A stretch of 64,000 nucleotides of DNA from Melastoma dodecandrum. Taxonomy: Eukaryota; Streptophyta; Magnoliopsida; Myrtales; Melastomataceae. Below the pieces are notes generated by a model that saw only the letters and a program-made list of their open reading frames with translations, made no database searches and was not told the DNA's origin. Numbering within the stretch: position 1 is the stretch's first letter; each line of letters starts with the position of its first letter. Both the position numbers and the translations under genes were made by a program. This document shows, one piece after another, positions 57,051 through 64,000 of the stretch. The stretch covers positions 2,370,501 through 2,434,500 of the forward strand of contig JARUPY010000091.1 of assembly GCA_029817715.1 (NCBI GenBank), read 5' to 3'.

Positions 57051-58012
57051 GTGTTTAGTCCCGGCATTTGATGGATCGGGTCGAGAATGAATTTTTCTGG
57101 CTCTTTTGTCCAGGTTTTGCAGATGGCTTCATAGGGCGTGAGGCCTTTGAGCGTCTTCAGCCGCCGTGCAAAGTTGTAGGCCGAGACGAAGTCGGCGAGG
57201 TGCGACGCGAGCTGATCGTGGGTGTCGTAGTGGAAGCGTTTGACGGTCGCCTCCTTGATCGTCCGGTTCATGCGTTCGACTTGTCCGTTCGTCCAAGGAT
57301 GCTTCGGCTTCGTCAGCCGATGTTCGATGCCAAACTTCTGGCAGGAGCGATCGAAGGGATGTCCGCGGAACCTGGCTGTTGGACCAAGCCGGTTCTTCGG
57401 CAGGTCGGCAAACTGGATGCCGTTGTCGGTCAGCACCGTGTGGACCTTGTACGGGACTGCCGCGACCAACGCTTCGAGGAAGCCGCAGGCGATGGCGGTG
57501 TTGGCGGTCTTCGCAAGCTGGACGAAAGCGAACTTTGACGTTCGGTCGATGGCGACAAAGAGATGGAGCTGGCCTTCCGCCGTGCGCACCTCGGCGATGT
57601 CGATGTGGAAATAGCCGATCGGGTAGGTCTTGAACTTGCGCTTGGGCGTCTTGTCGCCGGCCACTTCGGGCAAGCGGCTGATACGATGGCGCTGGAGGCA
57701 GCGGTGCAGCGATGAGCGCGTCAGATGCGGGATCGTGGCTTGGAGCGCGTAGAGGCAGTCGTCCAGCGGCAGCAGCGTATGCCGGCGAAAGGCAACCACG
57801 ATCGCCTCGTCCTCGATCGATAGGACCGTCGACTTCGGCTCCTTCGGCCCGGTGGGCCGATCGGCGACCGAGGTCCGGGCCTTCCACTTGGCGACCGTCT
57901 TCTGATTGATCCCGTAGCGCTTCGACAGCGCTCTCAGGCTCTCTTGACTATGCTGTATCGCTCGACGGATCGCCTCTGTCGTCGTGGCGCTCCCATGGAG
58001 AATCTGGCCCAT
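57047..58012 (-). CDS. IS481-family transposase
   Basis: 321 residues from ATG 58012 (MGQILHGSATTTEAI). An N-terminal helix-turn-helix (SLRALSKRYGINQKTVAKWKART) is followed by the integrase core with DDE residues: Asp in YFHIDIAEVRTAEGQLHL, Asp in HTVLTDNGIQF and Glu in HPWTNGQVERMNRTIKEA. The reading frame is intact. Its TAA stop uses bases 57047-57049 from the flanking sequence, as in several IS481 elements. Confidence 0.9.
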   Translation of the reverse strand: MGQILHGSATTTEAIRRAIQHSQESLRALSKRYGINQKTVAKWKARTSVADRPTGPKEPKSTVLSIEDEAIVVAFRRHTLLPLDDCLYALQATIPHLTRSSLHRCLQRHRISRLPEVAGDKTPKRKFKTYPIGYFHIDIAEVRTAEGQLHLFVAIDRTSKFAFVQLAKTANTAIACGFLEALVAAVPYKVHTVLTDNGIQFADLPKNRLGPTARFRGHPFDRSCQKFGIEHRLTKPKHPWTNGQVERMNRTIKEATVKRFHYDTHDQLASHLADFVSAYNFARRLKTLKGLTPYEAICKTWTKEPEKFILDPIHQMPGLNT

Positions 58013-58069
58013 AGCGCATCCTTCCAATCCGTGGAAAAGATTGCACCATCAAAACCTGGGATCAAACAC
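57051..58069 (-). mobile_element. IS481-family insertion sequence, intact
   Basis: About 1,019 bp. The ends are imperfect inverted repeats: GTGTTTAGTCCCGGCATTTG on the left and, on the reverse strand of the right end, GTGTTTGATCCCAGGTTTTG, both followed by ATGG. Flanking 4-mers are TTAG (left) and CTAG (right), close to the NCTAGN target of this family but not identical, so the left flank may have changed after insertion or by deletion. One uninterrupted transposase fills the element. Confidence 0.85.
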
Positions 58070-58071
58070 CT

Positions 58072-58206
58072 AGAGACCTGCCTGCGACGGCGGCCTGCAT
58101 CGATGTTGGGATCGTGGGGATGCCCTAGCGGACGGAATCGCAATCCATCCGCGCGGAGGTCGTCGAGCCACTCTTCGTCTTGATCAAAGGTCTCCGGCAG
58201 TCTCAA
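58072..58206 (-). pseudogene. Possible truncated gene cut by the IS481 element
   Basis: From TTG 58206, a frame of 45 residues begins LRLPETFDQDEEWLDDLRAD and contains GLRFRPLGHPHDPN before it runs into the insertion sequence. It starts 11 bases after the Lit-like gene stop on the same strand, so it may have been the next operon gene. No strong ribosome site and no recognised family; it may be chance. No continuation is found on the other side of the IS. Confidence 0.3.
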
Positions 58207-58217
58207 AACGACTGTTA

Positions 58218-59180
58218 CTATCGTTGCACGCTAGCAGACATATGCCGATGCAACCGCAAAACAGCCTCGTTGATCGCATCATGCGCGGTAGGAAAGCCCT
58301 CTGTTGGGCCCCATCTTTCTTCAGGAGCAATCCAGACGTGAATGACATCGGAGAGCACTTCGGACGCGAAGCTATCTTCGCGAAGCTCTAGCTCGGCCAG
58401 ACAGCCGAATAACCTATCGGCGATGGGCGGGTGCTGCGTGCTACGCTGCCATCGATCGGCCTCGAACAGCGCAACCCAGATCAAGCCAAGCCCAAGGGCC
58501 AGAGCACGCCACTCGAGTTCTGCTTCGGCTGTGTCCGGAATCGTGCTTGCTATACGGCTTGGTTCGGCTTGACGATCTCCTCGATACCACAGAGTGGCTT
58601 GACGATCCGCTTCTGCCTCACACACCCTACTATCAAGCGCTTCTGTTTTCTGGCGCACGGCATGTCTCAGCGTAATGTGAGCTATCTCGTGGCGGAATAT
58701 CCATCCAAGAGCACCGAGAAAGAACACGTTACCCAGTTGGTCGTCCGAGCCCGGCGGTGGCAAGGGGTCTATGCAGGGCGCCCAATCGGGCCACGCGCCC
58801 GCAAGCGCAGCGGCTGCGGGTACATCGCCTTTGCAGAACCGACGCGCGAACTCAAGACTGTTCAGTCCGCGTTCTAGTTCGGGATCGTCGCCTATAACAA
58901 GCTGCTGACGTTTATCACGCTTGGCGTCAAACATTCGACGGCTTAGTCGGCTCGCTCCTTGCGAGAATGCCCATAGGCTAGCTAAGCCATTCCATGTTAT
59001 GCGGACCGGGCCACTCGGGTCGAGTACCAAGAATTCCGCTCGGTCGCCGCTTTTGCCGAGCGGCTCTTCCGCGATCTCGAGCGTGATACTTTTGGCGGCC
59101 TCTCCCCCATCGGCTTTCGCTTTTGCGAAGCAGGCATCCACGGACTCTCGAAGCGGGGCAAAGAGCGGCTCTAAAGGCAT
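58218..59180 (-). CDS. Lit-like phage-exclusion protease (peptidase U49 family)
   Basis: 320 residues from ATG 59180 (MPLEPLFAPLRESVD); an upstream ATG at 59216 is possible. The zinc-peptidase motif RHEIAH (His164, Glu165, His168) sits in LGALGWIFRHEIAHITLRH, and CEAEADRQAT supplies the third ligand Glu. A conserved upstream SLWAFSQGASRLSRRMFD block and downstream HPPIADRLFG block agree with the Lit layout. Lit proteases cleave EF-Tu when triggered by phage head protein, aborting infection. The trigger and target here are not known. Located in a mobile, low-density region. Confidence 0.75.
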   Translation of the reverse strand: MPLEPLFAPLRESVDACFAKAKADGGEAAKSITLEIAEEPLGKSGDRAEFLVLDPSGPVRITWNGLASLWAFSQGASRLSRRMFDAKRDKRQQLVIGDDPELERGLNSLEFARRFCKGDVPAAAALAGAWPDWAPCIDPLPPPGSDDQLGNVFFLGALGWIFRHEIAHITLRHAVRQKTEALDSRVCEAEADRQATLWYRGDRQAEPSRIASTIPDTAEAELEWRALALGLGLIWVALFEADRWQRSTQHPPIADRLFGCLAELELREDSFASEVLSDVIHVWIAPEERWGPTEGFPTAHDAINEAVLRLHRHMSASVQR

Positions 59181-59216
59181 GTCTATGCACACTTTGTTTC
59201 GATCGATTGGCCACAT

Positions 59217-59782
59217 ATGCACATAAAAACATCCCGTCGAGCGGCCCGTCAGACGAGCGTGCTAGGAGCAGACAGGCCCTGTTCGTTTGTGCCGGCTCCA
59301 TACCGAGCGGTAGCAGATTGTGTAACGACGCGAGACACGAGTTGCCTGCCATCCTCTGCCGATGGCCTCTCCATCGCCGACCGAGCATACTAAAGGCCGA
59401 CACGCCGCGATACGCTGTCGCCGATCGCGCCGTCATCGCGAAGCCAGCCAATCGTCGGTACGCTGGCATGCTGACGAGCTCTAACAAATTTGATCCGGCC
59501 CAGTCTGCCCACGCTACTCGACAAAGCCGCCGGTTTGCGCGCGTCGCTCGCGAACCCTCAGCTCGCGCGCTTCGACGGGCAGCGCCGGCGCTATGCTACC
59601 GGGTCGCTGCGGCGCTGCACGAGCGACTCGACCGCACCGGGATCTAGCGCTGCACCGTGGCAGGGCTGAGGATCGCCGGGGCGGCGTGGGTCTCGCTTGA
59701 CTTGCGCATTGTCTCTTTTGCGGCGTGACAACAGCGGAAGAGTCGGCACGCCAGCTTCAAAGGCCTCGACGAGTAGCCGCCC
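59217..59782. other. About 560-base stretch with no supported gene
   Basis: Frames are present on both strands but are Arg/Ala-rich, without ribosome sites or domains. It includes the upstream region of the Lit-like gene. No transposon ends are found. Confidence 0.4.
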
Positions 59783-60571
59783 TCACTTTAAGGGAGCGCG
59801 TCGCTCGTCCTTAGCCTTGAAGCGGGTGCGCGGGGCCTGCGTTGCCGCCGGCTTTTCGCTGAGTAATGTCTCGCAACTCAATATCAACTGGCGACCATAC
59901 GTATTAGAAGCTTCGCGCACGGCTTTCGGGCCAACTGCCGTGGCCAGGAAGGCAGCGTGCAAAAGTGCAGCGGCGAGCACTGCGGCCATCTTTTCCTTCA
60001 AGAACGGCAGGCCGTCGAAATACGGTTCGTGAAGGCCCGGTACCAGGACACCACCCGCCGCCACGAGGGCGTCGAGGGCGAGCGCGACGCCGCGCAGGCC
60101 AAGCAGGTTCCTTCTAAAACCGTAGGTGACATTCTCGCTAAACAAGACCGCGAATTTTCGGGTGTCGCGCGTGTGCTCGCGAAGCCAGTTGCCGGCGCTG
60201 AGGTAAAAGTCGATGGCCGCCGACGGATCGTCGATTTCTAGACTTGCGGTCGGGCACGGGCGTCCCATCTGCTTCGCGACAAAGGTTCGATAGCGATCTT
60301 TCGCGACCTCAGGTATGTCGGAATTCTCCCGAAACCATTGCTCGGGCGTTGCGCGCGTTCCCAGTCCGGCTTCGACACGGCGCCCGTTCCGCCTCGCGAC
60401 GTCGGCAAAGGCGAACAAGAGCGCCGTGCCCAGGATAATAGCCGCGAGGTGGGGCACACCAAGATGGTCCCAGGGTACCAGCATGAAGCCCGACGCCAAA
60501 GTGGGAAGGCTCGCGATGAGCGCCGGAAAGACGCGGGCGCGGAGGCTGTAGGCATCGAAGAAACTGAACAC
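59783..60571 (-). CDS. Polytopic membrane protein partnered with an MBL-fold gene
   Basis: 262 residues from ATG 60571 (MFSFFDAYSLRARVFPALI). Two N-terminal helices (about 13-33 and 40-58), a charged cytosolic segment with EQWFRENSDIPEVAKDRYRTFVA, then NWLREHTRDTRKFAVLFSENVTYGFRRNLLGLRG leading into two further helices (about 160-180 and 205-225), and a basic tail (RTRFKAKDERRAPLK). The WLREHTRD...ENVTYGFRRNLLGLRG block looks like a conserved family signature, but I do not know its function. It starts 3 bases after the MBL-fold gene stop, so they form one operon; membrane effector is an inference. Confidence 0.7.
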   Translation of the reverse strand: MFSFFDAYSLRARVFPALIASLPTLASGFMLVPWDHLGVPHLAAIILGTALLFAFADVARRNGRRVEAGLGTRATPEQWFRENSDIPEVAKDRYRTFVAKQMGRPCPTASLEIDDPSAAIDFYLSAGNWLREHTRDTRKFAVLFSENVTYGFRRNLLGLRGVALALDALVAAGGVLVPGLHEPYFDGLPFLKEKMAAVLAAALLHAAFLATAVGPKAVREASNTYGRQLILSCETLLSEKPAATQAPRTRFKAKDERRAPLK

Positions 60572-60574
60572 GGC

Positions 60575-61642
60575 TTAATCTTCGACCTGGGTCGAGAACG
60601 ACTCCGGGACTATCGGCGAGCCTAATCTCTCAGACCCGCTCTGATGGAAGATGTGTCTGCCCTTCGTGACGTGCACGTCGTAGCCGCGGCGGGTGAAGGC
60701 GTTCACCACCTTCCTGCGAGGGTGATCCTCGTCCAGGCGCGCCGCTGAGCAGAAGGCCGTACCTACTGGGTCTGCGCCACGCGCACAAGCCTCGCCGAGC
60801 CAGCGGTCGAGGGCATACGGCGTCACGTTTCGCCGGCTTCCATGGTGGGGTACCTGGAAGAAGCGAGGGGCCAAGCGGCCATAGAGGCTCTCCGCGAATG
60901 TCGCCGCCTCGTGAAGTCCTTCAGGGCCTACGTCGCCCGTCAATACGAGCTGCAGTCCGTCGATTACCCCCATCTGCACGACGCTGCTCTCGTTTGAGGC
61001 GGTCGTGGCGGGCGGGTGTTCTGACAGGGTTTCGCTTTGCCAAGTCTCCGTCACCCACCGCACAGCGGCCCTGGCGGCCTCGAAGAAACGTCCGACACTG
61101 CCGGCATTGCCGGCCGTGGTCTTGCGCTCCGGTGTTTGGATGAAGTCCGGGAGGAGATTCAGGTAGCGCTGACGAGATGGTGCCAGCACGGTGAACGAGC
61201 CGATCCACGAACCTTGGAAAGCCTCGTAGATCGGAATGCCGCGGCGGATGGCGATGGCCTCCAGTTCAACAAGGGTCGGAGATCTTTCTCGGAGGTGTTT
61301 CGCGAGGCCATCGACGGTCCAATTGCCATGGAAGTTATGTATGATTTCTGCGGCGTACAGCCACGGCCGGTTCATCCACAGGGCACCGACCTCTAACGTC
61401 TCTAGCACCTCCACGAGGCCTGCGGCGTGATCGCCGTCGGCATGCGTCAGTACGACGTTGGAGACCCTTTCGGAACCATAGACATCTCGCACATGTGCGA
61501 TTAGTCCTGCGGCGGTGTCGGTGTATCCTCCGTCAACCAAGTGGATCGTGAAGCCCGAATTCGCGGTGCCATATCGCAAGGCAATGGCGTCCCCGCTGCT
61601 CGCCATGGTACCCACGGGTAGAAAGTCGATTTCGTACGGCAT
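60575..61642 (-). CDS. ComEC-type metallo-beta-lactamase-fold hydrolase
   Basis: 355 residues from ATG 61642 (MPYEIDFLPVGTMASSGDA); GGAGG lies 12 bases upstream. The fold core is visible: IHLVDGGYTDTAAGL, the metal motif VVLTHADGDHAAGLVEVL (HxDxDH as in ComEC), LVLTGDVGPEGL, and FFQVPHHGSRRNVTP. Free-standing ComEC-type domains are predicted hydrolases, possibly nucleases or cyclic-nucleotide phosphodiesterases. A long insert (about 150-220) separates the motifs. Transcribed first in an operon with the polytopic membrane protein. Confidence 0.82.
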   Translation of the reverse strand: MPYEIDFLPVGTMASSGDAIALRYGTANSGFTIHLVDGGYTDTAAGLIAHVRDVYGSERVSNVVLTHADGDHAAGLVEVLETLEVGALWMNRPWLYAAEIIHNFHGNWTVDGLAKHLRERSPTLVELEAIAIRRGIPIYEAFQGSWIGSFTVLAPSRQRYLNLLPDFIQTPERKTTAGNAGSVGRFFEAARAAVRWVTETWQSETLSEHPPATTASNESSVVQMGVIDGLQLVLTGDVGPEGLHEAATFAESLYGRLAPRFFQVPHHGSRRNVTPYALDRWLGEACARGADPVGTAFCSAARLDEDHPRRKVVNAFTRRGYDVHVTKGRHIFHQSGSERLGSPIVPESFSTQVED

Positions 61643-61833
61643 TGCCGCTTTTGGCCTCCATGCGTCTCCGATAGAGCACGCCTCTGCCAAGCCATTGCGT
61701 ACGCATTTTGTTCCATCACAAGGGCGAAATTTTTTTGTTCAACAATTTTCGCGTGCGGTTATGGGGCCAGCGGCCATCATTCACTGCGCGTAGACCCTAG
61801 CTCCATTGCTGGCCATGCTACGATGCCTACTGG

Positions 61834-62514
61834 TCAACGATGAGGAATGTTTGACACTGGAAGACGTCTCGGGAAACGAGCCCATGTGAGGCCAATAATC
61901 CGCTTGCGTATCATGCTCTCGCCGTCGCGTTCGCCTGCTTTAAATGCCTCGTGGGCGGGTCCATTGGCGACGGCGTGAACCAAACCTCCTATGACTTCCC
62001 GTACGTATATATTCTTGCGCACGAATACAGGCTCGAATACGAGAGTATTCCATAGACCAAGTTCTCTTGCAATTAAACGCTGAGTCAAGCGCCTGTCTAT
62101 CTCCTTTTCTTGGAATAGGAGAGCTACCCGCTGCCAATACCTCAGGATCGCGCCATAGCCAGCTAAATTCTCGTCATTGCGACCTATCTCGTACGGATCG
62201 ATTTTCGACCAGTCTTGGTCAGCATAAGTTGCCATGAACTTTTCTGCCTTGCGCCGTAGGCCCGCGAAGTCAGCAGAATAATACTCTTCAAATACACCTA
62301 ATGTTGTGTCCCTCCTACCTTGACGACGATTATTCCAGAATATAGTATAGGCCAATGTCGCGCCCACGCCCGCGCCTATTAGAGTGCCATGAGCATTTTC
62401 TGATGATAACTTTATAATTTGGTAAAAAAACAACCAGCCAAGAGAGATCGTGCAGAGCAGAGGGAAGGAGTCCTGCAGGCCTTCATAAATAGTGTCGATT
62501 GGGTGTTTATTCAC
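61834..62514 (-). CDS. Two-helix membrane protein with cytosolic helical domain
   Basis: 226 residues. N-terminal helices LLCTISLGWLFFYQIIKL and TLIGAGVGATLAYTIFW, then a soluble region with LGVFEEYYSADFAGLRRKAEKFM, GAILRYWQRVALLFQEKEIDRRLTQRLIARELGLWNTL, faintly like DUF4760-type proteins (low certainty). Base composition is distinctly more AT-rich than the core genome (frequent ATA, TTA codons), a sign of transfer. Monocistronic, divergent from the HEPN gene. Confidence 0.65.
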   Translation of the reverse strand: MNKHPIDTIYEGLQDSFPLLCTISLGWLFFYQIIKLSSENAHGTLIGAGVGATLAYTIFWNNRRQGRRDTTLGVFEEYYSADFAGLRRKAEKFMATYADQDWSKIDPYEIGRNDENLAGYGAILRYWQRVALLFQEKEIDRRLTQRLIARELGLWNTLVFEPVFVRKNIYVREVIGGLVHAVANGPAHEAFKAGERDGESMIRKRIIGLTWARFPRRLPVSNIPHR

Positions 62515-62970
62515 TGTGCGCAGCCTTGTTCGTTATCAATGAGCGAAACCGTCGTAATGTACAACGGCTAATCCGAAGTGGCCGGTACGAAAAGGTTCCG
62601 GCTACCCCAACCCCTCCACCTTGAGCTTCGGCCTGGCGGCCCGCGCCGACTGGTTCGGCGGCCTCCCGCCACCGATGTCCGGGAAGAACGCCTCGCATCG
62701 ACTCCTGGCCGGCTCCGCGCCGCCATTCTGCAGTCTGCCAAGAGCTGAATGAGCACAGAATTCATGCCGCCCCGTACCGATCGGCAAGCTGTGCGATATG
62801 ATAGGAGCCGGCACGAGGGGCATCGCGAGCACAGGCGGGCGCACATAGGGGTTAGCTCCACAGGCGCATATCGACATACCAAGAACAAAGACCGCGGGTC
62901 GATCCGTTGAAAAGAATTCGTGGTATGTGCGAGCGCCTTGCTAGAGCGAGACGATGCGACGCGACCTGCC
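62515..62970. other. 456-base divergent intergenic region
   Basis: Lies between two divergent genes, so it must hold both promoters. Minus-strand frames ending ARPKLKVEGLG near 62602 look slightly protein-like and may be the remnant of another gene, but I cannot support a feature. Confidence 0.4.
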
Positions 62971-64000
62971 ATGAATGAGAAAACCGCCTACGAACAGATG
63001 CTTCGGCTGGCCAAGGAGATGGAGGCGGGACGGCATATCCCCGATCCAGCTACCGCAAAGTGGGCAGCGAGTCTGACCGACTCATCGCTGATGAGGCTGG
63101 AAAGGGATCTTGCGTCGGCAGCTCGCAGCGGCGCCTTGGACCACCTGAAATTCTCGGCTGTTACGCCAGACGCTTCCGTCGTCGCGAGATACGCGGAGGT
63201 GGCGCGGTCCTACGACGGCATTGGCAAGACCTTGGCGGCGATTGACGAGGCGACCCGTGTCGGCAAGTGGGCATCCACTCTTAGCCGGGTCGAGCTACCG
63301 GCACTCAGCAAGTTCTTCTCGGAGACACCTGCGGCGTTCCTGGGAATTGCCAGCATCAACAAATTGCTTGCGAACAGCGCCCTACATTCGAAACTCAAAT
63401 CCCACGCTGGTCTTGTACTTGGCGCGGAGGGGCTAGGTGCCACTCACCTCAAGATGTCGGCAATCGCAGGCATTACGGACGTGCTTGGCTACACGCCCGC
63501 CTGGGATCAAGCGTACAGTTCTTTGCTCGGTACATGGCAAACGCGCCTGTCGCTTCCGGAGGAATTTTGGGCTGAACCCGGTGTCCGGCGCAGGATGTAC
63601 GACGAAGCCCAGGTCGACTCGGGGCTCGTGGACGCCGACATCGAAACCACGATTAACGTCACCGTGGAGAGCGGACTGGCCCGTGGCGAGCGGTCAGGCG
63701 GCGTCTTGGTCGCGGTCTTCGATTTTGCCGATGTGTCGATGACTGTAAGCTCGCGCGGTACTCGCGACGAGGCTTTTCGGCTGATCGGCGGCTTCGAGGA
63801 GTCGTTGCGGAGTTTTATCGAGGAGCGGCTGCGCTCTCTATTCGGAGATGACTGGTTCAAACTGCGCGTCGACGGCAATTTGTTCGCGAAAGCGAAAGCA
63901 AAGCGGTTTGCCGCGAGACAAAGAGATGAGGCGCATCAGCCATTGATCAAATTTACTGAGCTTGGGGAACTCGGACAAATCATCTGCGCAACAAACAATT
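62971..64000 (+). CDS. Swt1-type HEPN domain protein (3' end beyond the window)
   Basis: 343 residues are visible from ATG 62971 (MNEKTAYEQMLRLAKEME); the frame is open at base 64000. The first ~250 residues are helical with no recognised domain. From about residue 270 a Swt1-like HEPN region follows: GFEESLRSFIEERLRSLFGD, DWFKLRVDGNLFAKAKAKR, and PLIKFTELGELGQIIC. It includes Arg316...His322 (R-x5-H), the spacing of the HEPN RNase motif (R-x4-6-H). HEPN proteins are often RNases in abortive infection and toxin-antitoxin systems; activity is inferred. No strong ribosome site at the ATG; a TTG at 62938 is possible. Confidence 0.65.
   Translation, partial: MNEKTAYEQMLRLAKEMEAGRHIPDPATAKWAASLTDSSLMRLERDLASAARSGALDHLKFSAVTPDASVVARYAEVARSYDGIGKTLAAIDEATRVGKWASTLSRVELPALSKFFSETPAAFLGIASINKLLANSALHSKLKSHAGLVLGAEGLGATHLKMSAIAGITDVLGYTPAWDQAYSSLLGTWQTRLSLPEEFWAEPGVRRRMYDEAQVDSGLVDADIETTINVTVESGLARGERSGGVLVAVFDFADVSMTVSSRGTRDEAFRLIGGFEESLRSFIEERLRSLFGDDWFKLRVDGNLFAKAKAKRFAARQRDEAHQPLIKFTELGELGQIICATNN

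Noticed and set aside
59123..59647. Plus-strand 174-residue frame overlapping the 5' end of the Lit-like gene
   Set aside because: Arg/Ala-rich, no domain, overlaps a gene with clear motifs on the other strand.

Overview
The window reads as a chromosomal segment of a high-GC alphaproteobacterium, most likely of the order Hyphomicrobiales (Rhizobiales). The evidence is the strongly GC-biased third codon positions, the alphaproteobacterial types of AddA/AddB, FtsK-LolA and PtsP, DUF1236- and PilZ-type proteins, a TTAA-N7-TTAA (CtrA-type) site before ftsK, and the divergent tlpA/argH pair. Family and genus cannot be fixed from sequence alone.

Layout. 1-54,400 is dense core genome. Left part (1-8.3 kb): Sel1-repeat protein and ThiE-like gene, a secreted one-heme protein, a DUF1236 protein, a SIMPL-domain protein, rlmN, a beheaded SMP-30 gene and aidB. 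8.6-14.2 kb: a SUV3-like RNA helicase and a nitrilase-superfamily gene split by an in-frame TAA. 14.3-20.1 kb: penicillin-binding-protein activator, rsmI, sppA, ihfB, lapA-like, trpF, trmJ. 20.1-28.0 kb: lolA and ftsK, then glnK-amtB and ptsP (nitrogen signalling). 28.4-37.7 kb: tRNA-Thr(GGT), PilZ protein, pyrE, chemoreceptor, leuA with a leucine-rich leader peptide and attenuator-like hairpin, an SGNH-like protein and a flavin monooxygenase. 37.8-47.8 kb: MFS exporter, Spy-like protein with a two-component system, tlpA/argH, rsuA, an RsmC-like methylase, a zinc CDF transporter and an EthD protein. 47.9-54.4 kb: addB-addA.

54,459-64,000 looks like an accessory island that starts at tRNA-Arg(CCG). 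Base composition becomes uneven and in places clearly AT-rich, coding density drops, and an IS481-family element lies at 57.05-58.07 kb. The cargo is a seven-helix membrane protein followed by a Met/His-rich 24-residue ORF, a Lit-like (peptidase U49) phage-exclusion protease, a tightly linked ComEC-type metallo-beta-lactamase-fold protein plus polytopic membrane protein, a two-helix membrane protein, and a Swt1-type HEPN protein that runs off the window. Together this suggests a defence island; the MBL plus membrane-protein pair is the best candidate here for an undescribed system.

Regulatory reading: the leu attenuator should tie leuA expression to charged tRNA-Leu; the CtrA-type site should tie ftsK to the cell cycle; glnK-amtB and ptsP sit side by side and link nitrogen status to PTS-Ntr signalling; the Spy-like gene, response regulator and kinase form an envelope-stress module.
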